Assembly: GCF_025642115.1 (NCBI RefSeq)
Contig: NZ_CP106753.1
Location: 3,535,501-3,599,500, forward strand
Direction: 5' to 3'
DNA from: Chitiniphilus purpureus
GTDB taxonomy: Bacteria; Pseudomonadota; Gammaproteobacteria; Burkholderiales; Chitinibacteraceae
Length of the DNA: 64,000 bases
How positions within the stretch are numbered: position 1 is the first letter of the stretch; the number at the start of each line of letters is the position of its first letter. The notes beneath the pieces are model-generated. The model worked only from the letters and a program-made list of their open reading frames with translations. It did not search any database and was not told where the DNA came from. Below are positions 1 to 6,921 of this stretch, one piece after another. The translations under genes were made by a program, and so were the position numbers.

Positions 1-132
1 GAAGACCTGCTCGACAAGGCATGGGGGCTCACCTCGGTATCGCGCCTATCGTGCCAGGCCCTCGTCGCCGACGACGAGCTGGTGGTCGAAATCCCCAAGT
101 ACACCATCAATCACGCCCGCGAAAACCACTGA
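1..132 (+). CDS. fdx: ISC-type [2Fe-2S] ferredoxin, C-terminal part
   Basis: The window opens inside this gene; 43 codons and the TGA remain. The readable C-terminus carries the conserved SRLSCQ stretch, whose cysteine is the last cluster ligand of adrenodoxin-like ISC ferredoxins, and ends in the typical [18 protein letters not shown] tail. In the family this ferredoxin supplies electrons for iron-sulfur cluster assembly on IscU in the cytoplasm. The stop overlaps the next start (TGATG), so the two genes are probably translated as a unit. The upstream hscBA/iscSUA genes that normally precede it would lie outside the window. Confidence 0.93.
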   Translation, partial: EDLLDKAWGLTSVSRLSCQALVADDELVVEIPKYTINHARENH

Positions 133-614
133 TGGACAGCGGACCACAGGCCCGCGTCGCCGCTGCGCTCGCCGCAGCCGACATACCGGCGCAGATCGTG
201 ACCTTCGATGTGGCCACGCGCACTGCCGCCGAGGCAGCGGCCGCCATCGGCTGCGACGTGGCACAGATCGCCAAATCGGTGATCCTGCGCGCCAAGGAGA
301 GCGGGCGGCACGTGCTGGTCATTGCCAGCGGGGTCAATCGGGTCTGTGAAAAGACCGCGGCGCAGTACGTGGGCGAGCGGATCGGCCGTGCCGACGCCGA
401 CTTCGTGCGCGTCAGGACAGGCTTTGTCATCGGCGGCGTGGCGCCGGTGGCGCACATGCATGCGCCGATCACGTTGATCGACGAGGACCTGCTGCAATTC
501 AGCGAGATCTGGGCGGCCGCCGGCACACCGCACAGCGTGTTCAAACTCACGCCGGCTCAATTGCTGACGCTGACCGGCGGCCAGCCCGGCAAGATAAAGG
601 AGCATTCAGAGTGA
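132..614 (+). CDS. YbaK/EbsC-family aminoacyl-tRNA deacylase
   Basis: A 160-residue protein of the YbaK/prolyl-tRNA-editing fold, which hydrolyses mischarged aminoacyl-tRNA (for example Cys-tRNA-Pro) in the cytoplasm. Recognisable features are the AQIAKSVILRA strand-helix with the catalytic-type lysine, the ASGVNRV strand, and the GFVIGGVAPVAH loop typical of the family. The start is the ATG that overlaps the fdx stop; longer upstream starts would run through fdx in another frame. Its own stop overlaps the GTG of iscX. Its position between fdx and iscX is unusual because these two are commonly adjacent. The exact amino-acid specificity cannot be read from the sequence. Confidence 0.88.
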   Translation: MDSGPQARVAAALAAADIPAQIVTFDVATRTAAEAAAAIGCDVAQIAKSVILRAKESGRHVLVIASGVNRVCEKTAAQYVGERIGRADADFVRVRTGFVIGGVAPVAHMHAPITLIDEDLLQFSEIWAAAGTPHSVFKLTPAQLLTLTGGQPGKIKEHSE

Positions 615-805
615 AATGGACCGACAGCCGTGAGATCGCGATCGAACTCACCGAGCGGCATCCCGATGTGGACCCGTTGCGCGTCAACTTCGTCGACCTG
701 CGCAACTGGGTGATGGCGCTGCCCGGGTTCGACGACGACCCCAAGCGCAGCGGCGAGAAGATCCTGGAAGCCATCCAGAGCGCGTGGATCGACGAAGCCG
801 ATTGA
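611..805 (+). CDS. iscX: Fe-S assembly protein IscX
   Basis: A 64-residue acidic protein matching IscX (YfhJ) over its full length: an N-terminal MKWTDSREIA segment, a VDPLRVNFVDLRNWV helix and a C-terminal EKILEAIQSAWIDE helix. In the family it binds IscS and ferrous iron and modulates the rate of cluster assembly. The start codon is GTG, overlapping the stop of the YbaK-type gene (GTGA), which indicates translational coupling. It is the last gene of the ISC operon here. Confidence 0.93.
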   Translation: MKWTDSREIAIELTERHPDVDPLRVNFVDLRNWVMALPGFDDDPKRSGEKILEAIQSAWIDEAD

Positions 806-924
806 TTGAGCGTGCTGCCGCGGTCTCCCGCCATGCGGTATCGGCGGCGCCCCCTGGACCGGCGACGCTGCGGTGCCTTCAACCCGCCCGGCAATCCATG
901 CCAATAAATACACGCGCGACCGAT

Positions 925-953
925 TTGACCGTCCTGGCTATCTGTTGCATAAC
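925..953 (+). promoter_or_regulatory. candidate sigma-70 promoter before the HD-GYP-like gene
   Basis: TTGACC and CATAAC hexamers are separated by 17 bp, 30 bp upstream of the start at 983. The fit is four to five of six bases per hexamer. This is inference from consensus only. Confidence 0.4.
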
Positions 954-982
954 GTCATGGATGACCGCCACCGCCCTGCAAG

Positions 983-1966
983 ATGTCGCCCAACACCCCT
1001 CCCCCGCCTTCTGAGGAAGCCGACGCTCCGACCGCCGGCCGGCTGGTACGCCAGGTCAGGGCCGGGCTTGCCGCCGCGCTGGCGGCGACGCTGGACGAAG
1101 ACAGCGCAACGGGGTTCGTGGAACGGATGGGTCAGCTGGTGGAGCAGGTGCAGAACGCCTGCGACCGCCATCCCGATCTTGCCATCGCCATGACGCTGCT
1201 GTGCCAGGAAGAGCCCTACGCGGTCCGGCATGCGGCGGATGTGGCCATCGTCAGTGAACTCGCATTGCGCAGGCTGGGCCATCCCGCCACCGACCGCCGT
1301 TCGGTGGTGGCGGCCGCGCTGTCGATGAACGTGGGCATGATCCAGCTGCAGGATCAGTTGGCCAAGCAGGATGCCACGCCGACCGCGGAGCAGCGTCAGC
1401 ATATCCAGCAGCACCCACAGCACGGGCGCGATCAACTGCGCCAGCTCGGCGTGGCCGACACCCTGTGGCTCGACTGCGTGCTGCAGCACCACGAGATCCC
1501 CGACGGCAACGGCTACCCCAATCGCCTCAAAGGCGACAGCATCCGCTTCGAAGCGCGCCTGCTTGGCCTGGCCGACCGCTACTGCGCGTTGCTCACGCAG
1601 AATGCCTGGCGCAACGCGCAGCGGCCGGACAGCGCCTTGCAGCAGACGCTGTCCGGCGACCTGGACACCAAGCTGGGATGGCTGCTCACCCAGACCCTGG
1701 GCATCTATCCCCCCGGCGCCGTGGTGCAATTGCTCAATGGCGAGATCGGCGTGGTCAAGCGCCCGGGCACCATCGAAAGCACGCCGTTGGTCACCGCGCT
1801 GTTCGATGCGCAGGGCCGCCAGCTGGTGCAGCGCGTGGAACGCGACACGCGCCAGGAGGACTACATGGTCACCGGGGTGCTCGATGCGCAGAAGGTAGGG
1901 CGCTTCTTCCGGCTGATCGAGGTCTGGGGGGAAGAGGCGGTCGGCGCCCAGCTCGACCGTCCATAA
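983..1966 (+). CDS. degenerate HD-GYP domain protein
   Basis: A 327-residue cytoplasmic protein. Residues about 75-220 resemble the HD-GYP cyclic-di-GMP phosphodiesterase fold: an RHAADVA helix (His83), a HP..HG segment (about 144-147) and the signature HHEIPDGNGYP at 169-179. The central HD doublet is missing: where active enzymes have an LHDIGK-like sequence, residues 112-120 read ALSMNVGMI. Metal binding is therefore probably incomplete, so the protein may sense or bind c-di-GMP, or be inactive, rather than hydrolyse it. The C-terminal 100 residues (PPGAVVQLLNGEIGVV) follow the beta-rich tail found in other HD-GYP proteins. No clear Shine-Dalgarno sequence precedes the ATG. Confidence 0.8.
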   Translation: MSPNTPPPPSEEADAPTAGRLVRQVRAGLAAALAATLDEDSATGFVERMGQLVEQVQNACDRHPDLAIAMTLLCQEEPYAVRHAADVAIVSELALRRLGHPATDRRSVVAAALSMNVGMIQLQDQLAKQDATPTAEQRQHIQQHPQHGRDQLRQLGVADTLWLDCVLQHHEIPDGNGYPNRLKGDSIRFEARLLGLADRYCALLTQNAWRNAQRPDSALQQTLSGDLDTKLGWLLTQTLGIYPPGAVVQLLNGEIGVVKRPGTIESTPLVTALFDAQGRQLVQRVERDTRQEDYMVTGVLDAQKVGRFFRLIEVWGEEAVGAQLDRP

Positions 1967-1979
1967 CACGCGACCCCGC

Positions 1980-2486
1980 TCAGACCGGCCGGCGGTGCTG
2001 CGCGCGGAATTCATCCCGCGTCACGGTGCCGTTCCTGTCCTGATCCAGCGCTTCGAAGCGGGCCTGCACCTGCCGGGTGAACTCGGCACGCGTCACGTCG
2101 CCTTGCGGCCAATGCGCATGATGATGCCGATGGTGGCGCATCGGTCGATGTGCCTCGCGCTCCGCGCTGGTCAGCACGCCATTGCGATCGCTGTCGAGCT
2201 TCTCGAACCGCGCCTTGGCCTTGTCGAGATACTGCGCCATGTTCACGTCGCCCTGCACGGCCTGGAACTTCGCCCGCCTCAGTTCGCGCACCGACGCACG
2301 CTCGGCCTGGGTCACCACGCCGTCATGATTGGCGTCAAGCCGGTCGAAACGCGCCTGCGCCGCCGCAACGAACTGCTCGCGCGACAGGTCGTGCACCGCA
2401 TGCCTGCCCGCCCGGTCCGGCTCGTTCGCCACCGCAACCCCTGCTGCCAGGCCCGCTGCCGCCAACACCATGATCCACCGTTTCAT
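1980..2486 (-). CDS. secreted EF-hand protein
   Basis: A 168-residue protein with an N-terminal signal peptide (MKRWIMVLAAAGLAAGVAVA). It carries three canonical EF-hand loops, DANHDGVVTQAE, DSDRNGVLTSAE and DQDRNGTVTRDE, each preceded by an ARFxxLD helix. A His-rich stretch (RHHRHHHAH) lies between loops two and three. It most likely binds calcium in the periplasm. The ATG at 2486 is chosen because GGAG lies 8-9 bases upstream and the signal peptide begins there. It converges with the upstream HD-GYP gene. Confidence 0.85.
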   Translation of the reverse strand: MKRWIMVLAAAGLAAGVAVANEPDRAGRHAVHDLSREQFVAAAQARFDRLDANHDGVVTQAERASVRELRRAKFQAVQGDVNMAQYLDKAKARFEKLDSDRNGVLTSAEREAHRPMRHHRHHHAHWPQGDVTRAEFTRQVQARFEALDQDRNGTVTRDEFRAQHRRPV

Positions 2487-2595
2487 TGTTGCGCTCCTTC
2501 GTAGCAAAATGCCGGCGCTGCGCCGACCTGCCCGATAACGCGCCCTCACGCCACCGGTTGACAGCGGCCCCTCCCACGTTTCCAAAAGGAATGCC

Positions 2596-2907
2596 ATGAA
2601 TTTCGCCGACAACCTTGCCAGCCTGCCCCCGGTCGACCATCTGAGCGCGCTCGAACTGCTGGAGGGCGATGCCGTAGTCGCCCGCATCGAAAACAAGCCC
2701 GGCCAGGCCGGCAGCCTGGGGGTGTACCACGCGCTGTACCAGGATTTCGGCGCCATCGACAGCGTTGCAGCCGACCGCGGGCTGCGCCTGTATGCCGAGC
2801 ACACCGCCGACGCCGCTGCCCATCCGGGCAAGCACCCCAATATCGACCGCCTCATCGCCTTGCGCGAGAACGGCCAGCCATTGGCCGTGCGCCTGATCCT
2901 TGCTTAG
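2596..2907 (+). CDS. small conserved protein, probably DUF2322 family
   Basis: A 103-residue soluble protein with AGGAATGCC just before the ATG. Features are an N-terminal amphipathic segment (FADNLASLPPVDHL), an ENKPGQAGSLGVYHAL core, and a PGKHPNIDRL segment before a hydrophobic C-terminus. From memory this fits DUF2322, a family of unknown function in beta- and gammaproteobacteria; I could not verify it. There are no catalytic motifs I recognise. The tRNA-Thr promoter starts 12 bases after its stop. Confidence 0.75.
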   Translation: MNFADNLASLPPVDHLSALELLEGDAVVARIENKPGQAGSLGVYHALYQDFGAIDSVAADRGLRLYAEHTADAAAHPGKHPNIDRLIALRENGQPLAVRLILA

Positions 2908-2918
2908 TGACAAGACGG

Positions 2919-2947
2919 TTGTCCCCCCTGCCGTGCTCCAGTACAAT
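2919..2947 (+). promoter_or_regulatory. promoter of the tRNA-Thr gene
   Basis: A TTGTCC -35 and a perfectly spaced (17 bp) TACAAT -10 end 11 bases before the mature tRNA 5' end, as expected for a stable-RNA promoter. Between -10 and tRNA the sequence is GC-rich (CGCGACC), resembling a stringent discriminator. Confidence 0.65.
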
Positions 2948-2957
2948 CGCGACCTTC

Positions 2958-3033
2958 GCCGGTGTAGCTCAGTTGGTAGAGCACCTGACTTGTAATCAGG
3001 GGGTCGCGAGTTCGATTCCTGCCGCCGGCACCA
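2958..3033 (+). tRNA. tRNA-Thr (anticodon TGT)
   Basis: A 76-base cloverleaf with encoded CCA. The acceptor stem GCCGGTG pairs with CGCCGGC apart from wobble. The D arm contains AGCTCAGTTGGTAGAGC, the anticodon arm CCTGACTTGTAATCAGG places TGT at 2991-2993, and the T arm contains GTTCGATTC. It should read ACA codons and wobble codons of threonine. Confidence 0.95.
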
Positions 3034-3039
3034 ATCAAG

Positions 3040-3073
3040 ACGCGGGTTCCATCTGGAACCCGCGTTTGCTTTT
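3040..3073 (+). terminator. rho-independent terminator after tRNA-Thr
   Basis: An 11-bp perfect stem, ACGCGGGTTCC with GGAACCCGCGT, encloses a 4-base loop (ATCT) and is followed by TTGCTTTT. It begins 7 bases after the tRNA end. Confidence 0.85.
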
Positions 3074-3548
3074 GGCAGGCCATGCCGGACAACTGCCCCA
3101 TCGGGCAACCGGCCGGCCCGCAACACCCATCCCCCCTACGGCACGACGCCGGCACCGCTATGGTGGCAGCACAGCGTCCTCCTCATCGGCGCAGACAGGC
3201 CCGCATCGGGCAGGCGCCGTCGAGTTGTACCGTCCTTCCGATTCGACGTCCATCACAGGCTGCTGGCCGTGCCGGGCCCTCCATGGAGCAGTCTGGACCA
3301 TGACGCCCAGAACCATCGCCCATCGCGTCATGTCCATTCACGGACCCTGTAACCCCGCCCCACCCTGCCCATCCAATTGCCACCGCTGGAAAGGCGTCGG
3401 CGTGCGCAGATGGTAGTACCAACAGGCTGTCGGCGCCCCGCGCCCGACCCATGCGTCGGCAAAGGAGCCGGCCTCCGTCCCCTCGGACTGTACAGCGGGG
3501 CTGCGTGGGTTGCATGCATCAACCAACCATCGCCGGACAAGGACTGAT
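3074..3548. other. intergenic stretch with no recognised feature
   Basis: Between the tRNA terminator and the acetyltransferase gene, open frames on both strands lack ribosome sites and recognisable protein composition. I see no RNA gene or repeat here. Confidence 0.5.
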
Positions 3549-4112
3549 ATGCCGCCTTCCAGCACTGTCACCCTGAGACCTGCCACCCTGGTCGATCTGG
3601 CACTGCTGCGGCGCTGGGACGAAGCGCCGCAGGTGATTGCCTCCGACCCGCACGACGATTGGGGCTGGGAAACCGAGTTGCAACGCAGCCCGCCGTGGCG
3701 CGAACAATGGATCGCCGAGGTGGGCGGCGTGCCGATCGGCTTCATCCAGATCATCGACCCGGCGCAGGAGGCAAGCCATTACTGGGGGACGGTGCCGGCC
3801 AACCTGCGCGCGGTGGATATCTGGATCGGCGAGGCCGCCTACCTGGGGCAAGGCCACGGCACCCGCATGATGCAGCTGGCACTGCAGCGCTGCTTCGCCG
3901 CCCCGCAGGTGACCGCAGTGCTGATCGACCCGCTTGCAAGCAATACCGCGTCGCACCGTTTCTACGAACGCCTGGGCTTCAAGTACGTCGAGCGCAGGCA
4001 GCTGGGGTTGGACGAATGCCTGATCTATCAGCTGTCGCGGACCGATTGGGAAACCGCCGGCCAGGACGCGCAGCCTGGCGGCCCCCATGCCACCGCGGCA
4101 TCGGATGTCTGA
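3549..4112 (+). CDS. GNAT acetyltransferase, AAC(6')-like
   Basis: A 187-residue GCN5-related N-acetyltransferase. It begins with a TLRPATLVDL strand and has the acetyl-CoA pyrophosphate loop GQGHGTRMM (GxGxG/A type) after the DIWIGEAAYL strand, then the ASHRFYERLGFKYVERR motif closing the fold. The WRE.W..EV..VPIGFIQI arrangement is like aminoglycoside 6'-N-acetyltransferases and related ribosomal-protein or small-molecule acetylases. The substrate is not predictable, and a resistance role should not be assumed. The ATG at 3549 begins just before the first conserved strand. Confidence 0.85.
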   Translation: MPPSSTVTLRPATLVDLALLRRWDEAPQVIASDPHDDWGWETELQRSPPWREQWIAEVGGVPIGFIQIIDPAQEASHYWGTVPANLRAVDIWIGEAAYLGQGHGTRMMQLALQRCFAAPQVTAVLIDPLASNTASHRFYERLGFKYVERRQLGLDECLIYQLSRTDWETAGQDAQPGGPHATAASDV

Positions 4113-4800
4113 TCAGGCGCCGACCGGCGACACTTGGCCCGACGTTGGCGACATGGCCGCCCAGACCGCGCTACTGTCGGCGTCGTGGCATCGGTGCTGG
4201 ACAGCGCTCGGTTTGTCAGGCGATGGGACGGTGTTGATGACGCAGTTGCTTGCCGCCTATCAGGCGCCACAGCGCCAGTACCATACCTTGCAGCATCTGT
4301 CGGAATGCTTGGCGCTACTGTCGCGCCATGCCGCGCTGGCGGAGCAGCCGGCGGAAGTGGAAATGGCGTTGTGGTTCCACGATGCCGTCTACGCCGCGAC
4401 AGCTGGCGACAACGAAGCGTGCAGCAGCGCCTGGGTCGCATCATCGCTCGGCCTCGCCGGCGCCGCGCCTGCGCGTATCGAACGCATCAGCCGGCTTGTG
4501 CTGGCCACCCGGCACACCCTCCTGCCGCAAGGCCGCGACGCGCAGTTGCTGGTCGATATCGATCTTGCCATCCTGGGTGCGCCACCGGCGCGCTTTGAGC
4601 AATACGAGGCGCAGGTCCGCGCGGAGTATGGTTGGGTGCCTGGATCGCTGTTCCGCCGCGGGCGCCGTGCCATCCTGGCGCACTTCCTTGCCCGCGATCC
4701 GCTCTACCACACGCCCCACTTGCAGGCGGCCTTCGCGGCACAGGCCAGGAAAAACCTGATCCATGCGTTGCAGCGCCTTGCAGCAGGTCCAGGTTGCTGA
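4105..4800 (+). CDS. HD-domain phosphohydrolase-like protein (COG4339 type)
   Basis: A 231-residue protein with a metal-binding HD fold: YHTLQHLSECL (first His), ALWFHDAVY (His-Asp doublet) and a later LLVDIDLAILG aspartate. This pattern matches a family of predicted metal-dependent HD phosphohydrolases of unknown substrate. The ATG at 4105 overlaps the acetyltransferase stop, so the pair is probably cotranslated; an internal ATG at 4153 (MAAQTAL) is an alternative start. The C-terminal RKNLIHAL helix is typical of the group. Confidence 0.78.
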   Translation: MSDQAPTGDTWPDVGDMAAQTALLSASWHRCWTALGLSGDGTVLMTQLLAAYQAPQRQYHTLQHLSECLALLSRHAALAEQPAEVEMALWFHDAVYAATAGDNEACSSAWVASSLGLAGAAPARIERISRLVLATRHTLLPQGRDAQLLVDIDLAILGAPPARFEQYEAQVRAEYGWVPGSLFRRGRRAILAHFLARDPLYHTPHLQAAFAAQARKNLIHALQRLAAGPGC

Positions 4801-5023
4801 GGCATCGCGTCCGAAGCCGCGGATAAGGTGCGACCCAGTGCCGGTCCACCTGCGTCGCTGATCAGATTGGGAATCATCGCGGCCCGGGCGCCGATGCCAG
4901 GGCTGGGCCTGGTGGCAGTGCTCGGGGTGATCCGAGCATGCCATCCCGATCGCCCGGTGCCACGTCATGCCATCAAACCGCGCCGCTGCCGCATCGTTGG
5001 CAGCGGCAACCGTGGCAGCAGTG

Positions 5024-5473
5024 CTACTTCTGCGTTTCGGCTTCCGCTTTGCCCGAACGGGTGAATACATCCTGCCCCTGTTGGATCTGCCCTGGACTGG
5101 TCGTGCCGTTGCTGACCAATTGCCAGAGCGTAGTGATCCTGCCCTGGTAATAAAAACCGGTCCAAGCCGTAATCGAATTGCACGATTGCACCGCGTTGCG
5201 CCAGAGTACGGTAAAGGTGATGGCATTGCCCAATACCCAACCAGTGACCGGGTATGGCGTATTCTGGCAACCAAAGCCTGCGGCCCGGTTGATATAGGTG
5301 CCGGTCAGCTGCCCCGACGCGCTGACATTGTCGATATACAGGGTCGAACCACGTTGATTGGTCCAGGCCGAGAGGCTGCGTACCGAATCATCCGCTTCAG
5401 CCGCCCCCCCGATTCCGGGCAACAGCGCAAGCAGCCCAAAGCCGATGCCAATCAAGCTCCGTGCGACTTTCAT
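5024..5473 (-). CDS. secreted avidin-family biotin-binding protein, dimeric (rhizavidin-like) type
   Basis: A 149-residue protein with a signal peptide (about residues 1-25) and a complete avidin beta-barrel. The biotin contacts of streptavidin can be placed one by one: Asn39, Ser43, Tyr60, Asn62 (Ser45 in streptavidin), Trp91, Ser100, Thr102, Trp104, Trp117 and Asp135. The tryptophan donated by the neighbouring subunit in tetrameric avidins (Trp120 of streptavidin) is absent: the matching loop reads TTSPGQIQQGQD. Cys69 (GCQNTPYP) and Cys98 (CNSITAW) sit where dimeric avidins such as rhizavidin have a disulfide. It probably acts in the periplasm or outside the cell as a high-affinity biotin binder. 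GGAG lies 9 bases before the ATG. No biotin gene is adjacent. Confidence 0.93.
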   Translation of the reverse strand: MKVARSLIGIGFGLLALLPGIGGAAEADDSVRSLSAWTNQRGSTLYIDNVSASGQLTGTYINRAAGFGCQNTPYPVTGWVLGNAITFTVLWRNAVQSCNSITAWTGFYYQGRITTLWQLVSNGTTSPGQIQQGQDVFTRSGKAEAETQK

Positions 5474-5787
5474 GATTGCGTCTCCAATAGAAACTTACTG
5501 ATTACGTTCGAATTTTTGCGAGCCTGAGAAAGCACGCTTCCCGAGCGTAGTTCAGTGCGCATCAGCTTTGTCATCAATCAGCAATCAAGAAGATGGATGG
5601 CATAACACCGGAATTCCGCGATTCCCATTTTTTTATTTCCAATCAAGAAAGCAACTTCCGACTGTCGGCACAATAAGGCAGACGGTATGCAAATTTCGAA
5701 AAGAAACGTACATAATCAAGCTCACAAACGCCACTCATGCTTTCAACACGGCGTTTAGCCATACCAATTCTCGACCGGGGGAATCTC
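5474..5787. other. AT-richer divergent intergenic region
   Basis: This separates the leftward avidin gene from the rightward zinc-ribbon gene and should hold both promoters. It is clearly richer in A and T than its surroundings (for example around 5625-5720). I could not assign convincing -35/-10 pairs. Confidence 0.4.
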
Positions 5788-6069
5788 ATGAGCTGGTTTT
5801 ATGTTTTTATCGCCCTTTGCTCCATCACCGGTTTCCTGCACGGCATGGACCGGCTTGCACAGCAGCATCGGTATTGGCAGGGGTTGCCTTTTCTGAAGCA
5901 ATATTCGTCCCGCCACCCCTGGGCACGGCGCAACGGCGCCGCCTGCTGCTACAAGTGCGGTTGCGATGAATTGCTGGATGTGGGTCTGAGCCGCGTCGGT
6001 GACTATCGACGCCGGATTGTGTGCAACCAGTGCAGAACGCCACTGTGGCGCGAGGAAGACGAAGCCTGA
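5788..6069 (+). CDS. small membrane-anchored zinc-ribbon protein, unknown function
   Basis: A 93-residue protein. Residues 1-16 (WFYVFIALCSITGFL) form one hydrophobic segment. The C-terminal half contains CYKCGCDE and, 22 residues later, CNQCRTPLW: two CxxC pairs that should coordinate zinc as a ribbon. GGGGGA precedes the ATG by about 7 bases. I do not recognise the family. A second ATG at 5737 lacks a ribosome site. A strong terminator follows, so it is probably monocistronic. Confidence 0.65.
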   Translation: MSWFYVFIALCSITGFLHGMDRLAQQHRYWQGLPFLKQYSSRHPWARRNGAACCYKCGCDELLDVGLSRVGDYRRRIVCNQCRTPLWREEDEA

Positions 6070-6157
6070 GCGCCGGCTTGATACCGATGCTGCGGTTGCA
6101 GTCGCATCGCTGCACCGGCCTCCCCATATAAGAAGACCAAGACCAGTCGTCTACTGC

Positions 6158-6187
6158 AGGCCCCCGCCATTGGGGGCCTTTTGTTTT
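6158..6187 (+). terminator. rho-independent terminator
   Basis: An 8-bp stem AGGCCCCC/GGGGGCCT with a 6-base loop (GCCATT) is followed by TTTGTTTTT. It lies 88 bases after the zinc-ribbon gene. Confidence 0.85.
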
Positions 6188-6344
6188 TGCACCGGATCAG
6201 GCGCTTTTGCTGCACGCGGGCGCCACCGGCCACCAGCACGCGACACCGCACAGGTGCGAGGCCGGCATTGGCAGGCCGACCGCATCGGGCTTACCCGGTA
6301 GGGGACAACGCGCGATATGATGGATGCACAGGGAGGGGTAAACC

Positions 6345-6914
6345 ATGGCGCTTGTGATTTTCCTTGCACTGATCGCGGTCATCGCGCTCTATTTCATTTC
6401 GCTCTACAACAATCTGGTTGCGCTCAAGCATGGCGTGGCTCGGGCCTGGTCCAATATCGACGTGCTGATGAAACAGCGGCACGATGAATTGCCCAAGCTG
6501 GTGGAAGCCTGCCGGCAATACATGCGCTTCGAATCGGAAACGCTGGAACGGGTGATGCGCGCCCGTGCCGAGGTGGCAAGCGCGCGGGAAGCACGCGACA
6601 TCCCGGCGCTGGGCGGGGCCGAGACCGCGCTGCGCGCCGGCCTTGGTCAGCTGTTCGCCACCGTCGAGGCCTATCCGGAGCTGTCGGCCAACGAGCATTT
6701 CCGTCATCTGCTGGCACGCATCACCGAACTGGAGGATGCGATTGCCGACCGGCGCGAAACCTATAACGATGCGGTCAACCTCAACAACGTGCGCATCGAG
6801 CAGTTTCCCGATGCGTTGATCGCGCATGGGTTCAACTTCGGCGCCGCCCGCCCGCTGCATTTCAAGGAAGCGGAAAAGAGCGACGTGGACGTGAAGCAGC
6901 TGTTCCAGGGTTGA
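6345..6914 (+). CDS. LemA family membrane protein
   Basis: A 189-residue protein with one N-terminal membrane helix (VIFLALIAVIALYFISLYNNLV) whose end already shows the LemA signature YNNLV.LK..V..AWSNIDVLMKQR, followed by the long helical domain with RHDELPKLVEACRQY and ELEDAIADRRETYNDAVNLNN. LemA proteins are membrane-anchored helical-bundle proteins of unsettled function. GGGAGGGG gives a very strong ribosome site before the ATG. The next gene, a GIDE-domain protein, starts 7 bases after its stop; LemA and GIDE genes recur as neighbours in proteobacteria. Confidence 0.93.
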   Translation: MALVIFLALIAVIALYFISLYNNLVALKHGVARAWSNIDVLMKQRHDELPKLVEACRQYMRFESETLERVMRARAEVASAREARDIPALGGAETALRAGLGQLFATVEAYPELSANEHFRHLLARITELEDAIADRRETYNDAVNLNNVRIEQFPDALIAHGFNFGAARPLHFKEAEKSDVDVKQLFQG

Positions 6915-6921
6915 AACGGCG

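Noticed and set aside
938..2014. Long leftward frame over the HD-GYP gene
   Set aside because: It is the complement of a well-supported coding region and its protein is low-complexity Gln/His/Arg-rich, typical of antisense in GC-rich DNA.
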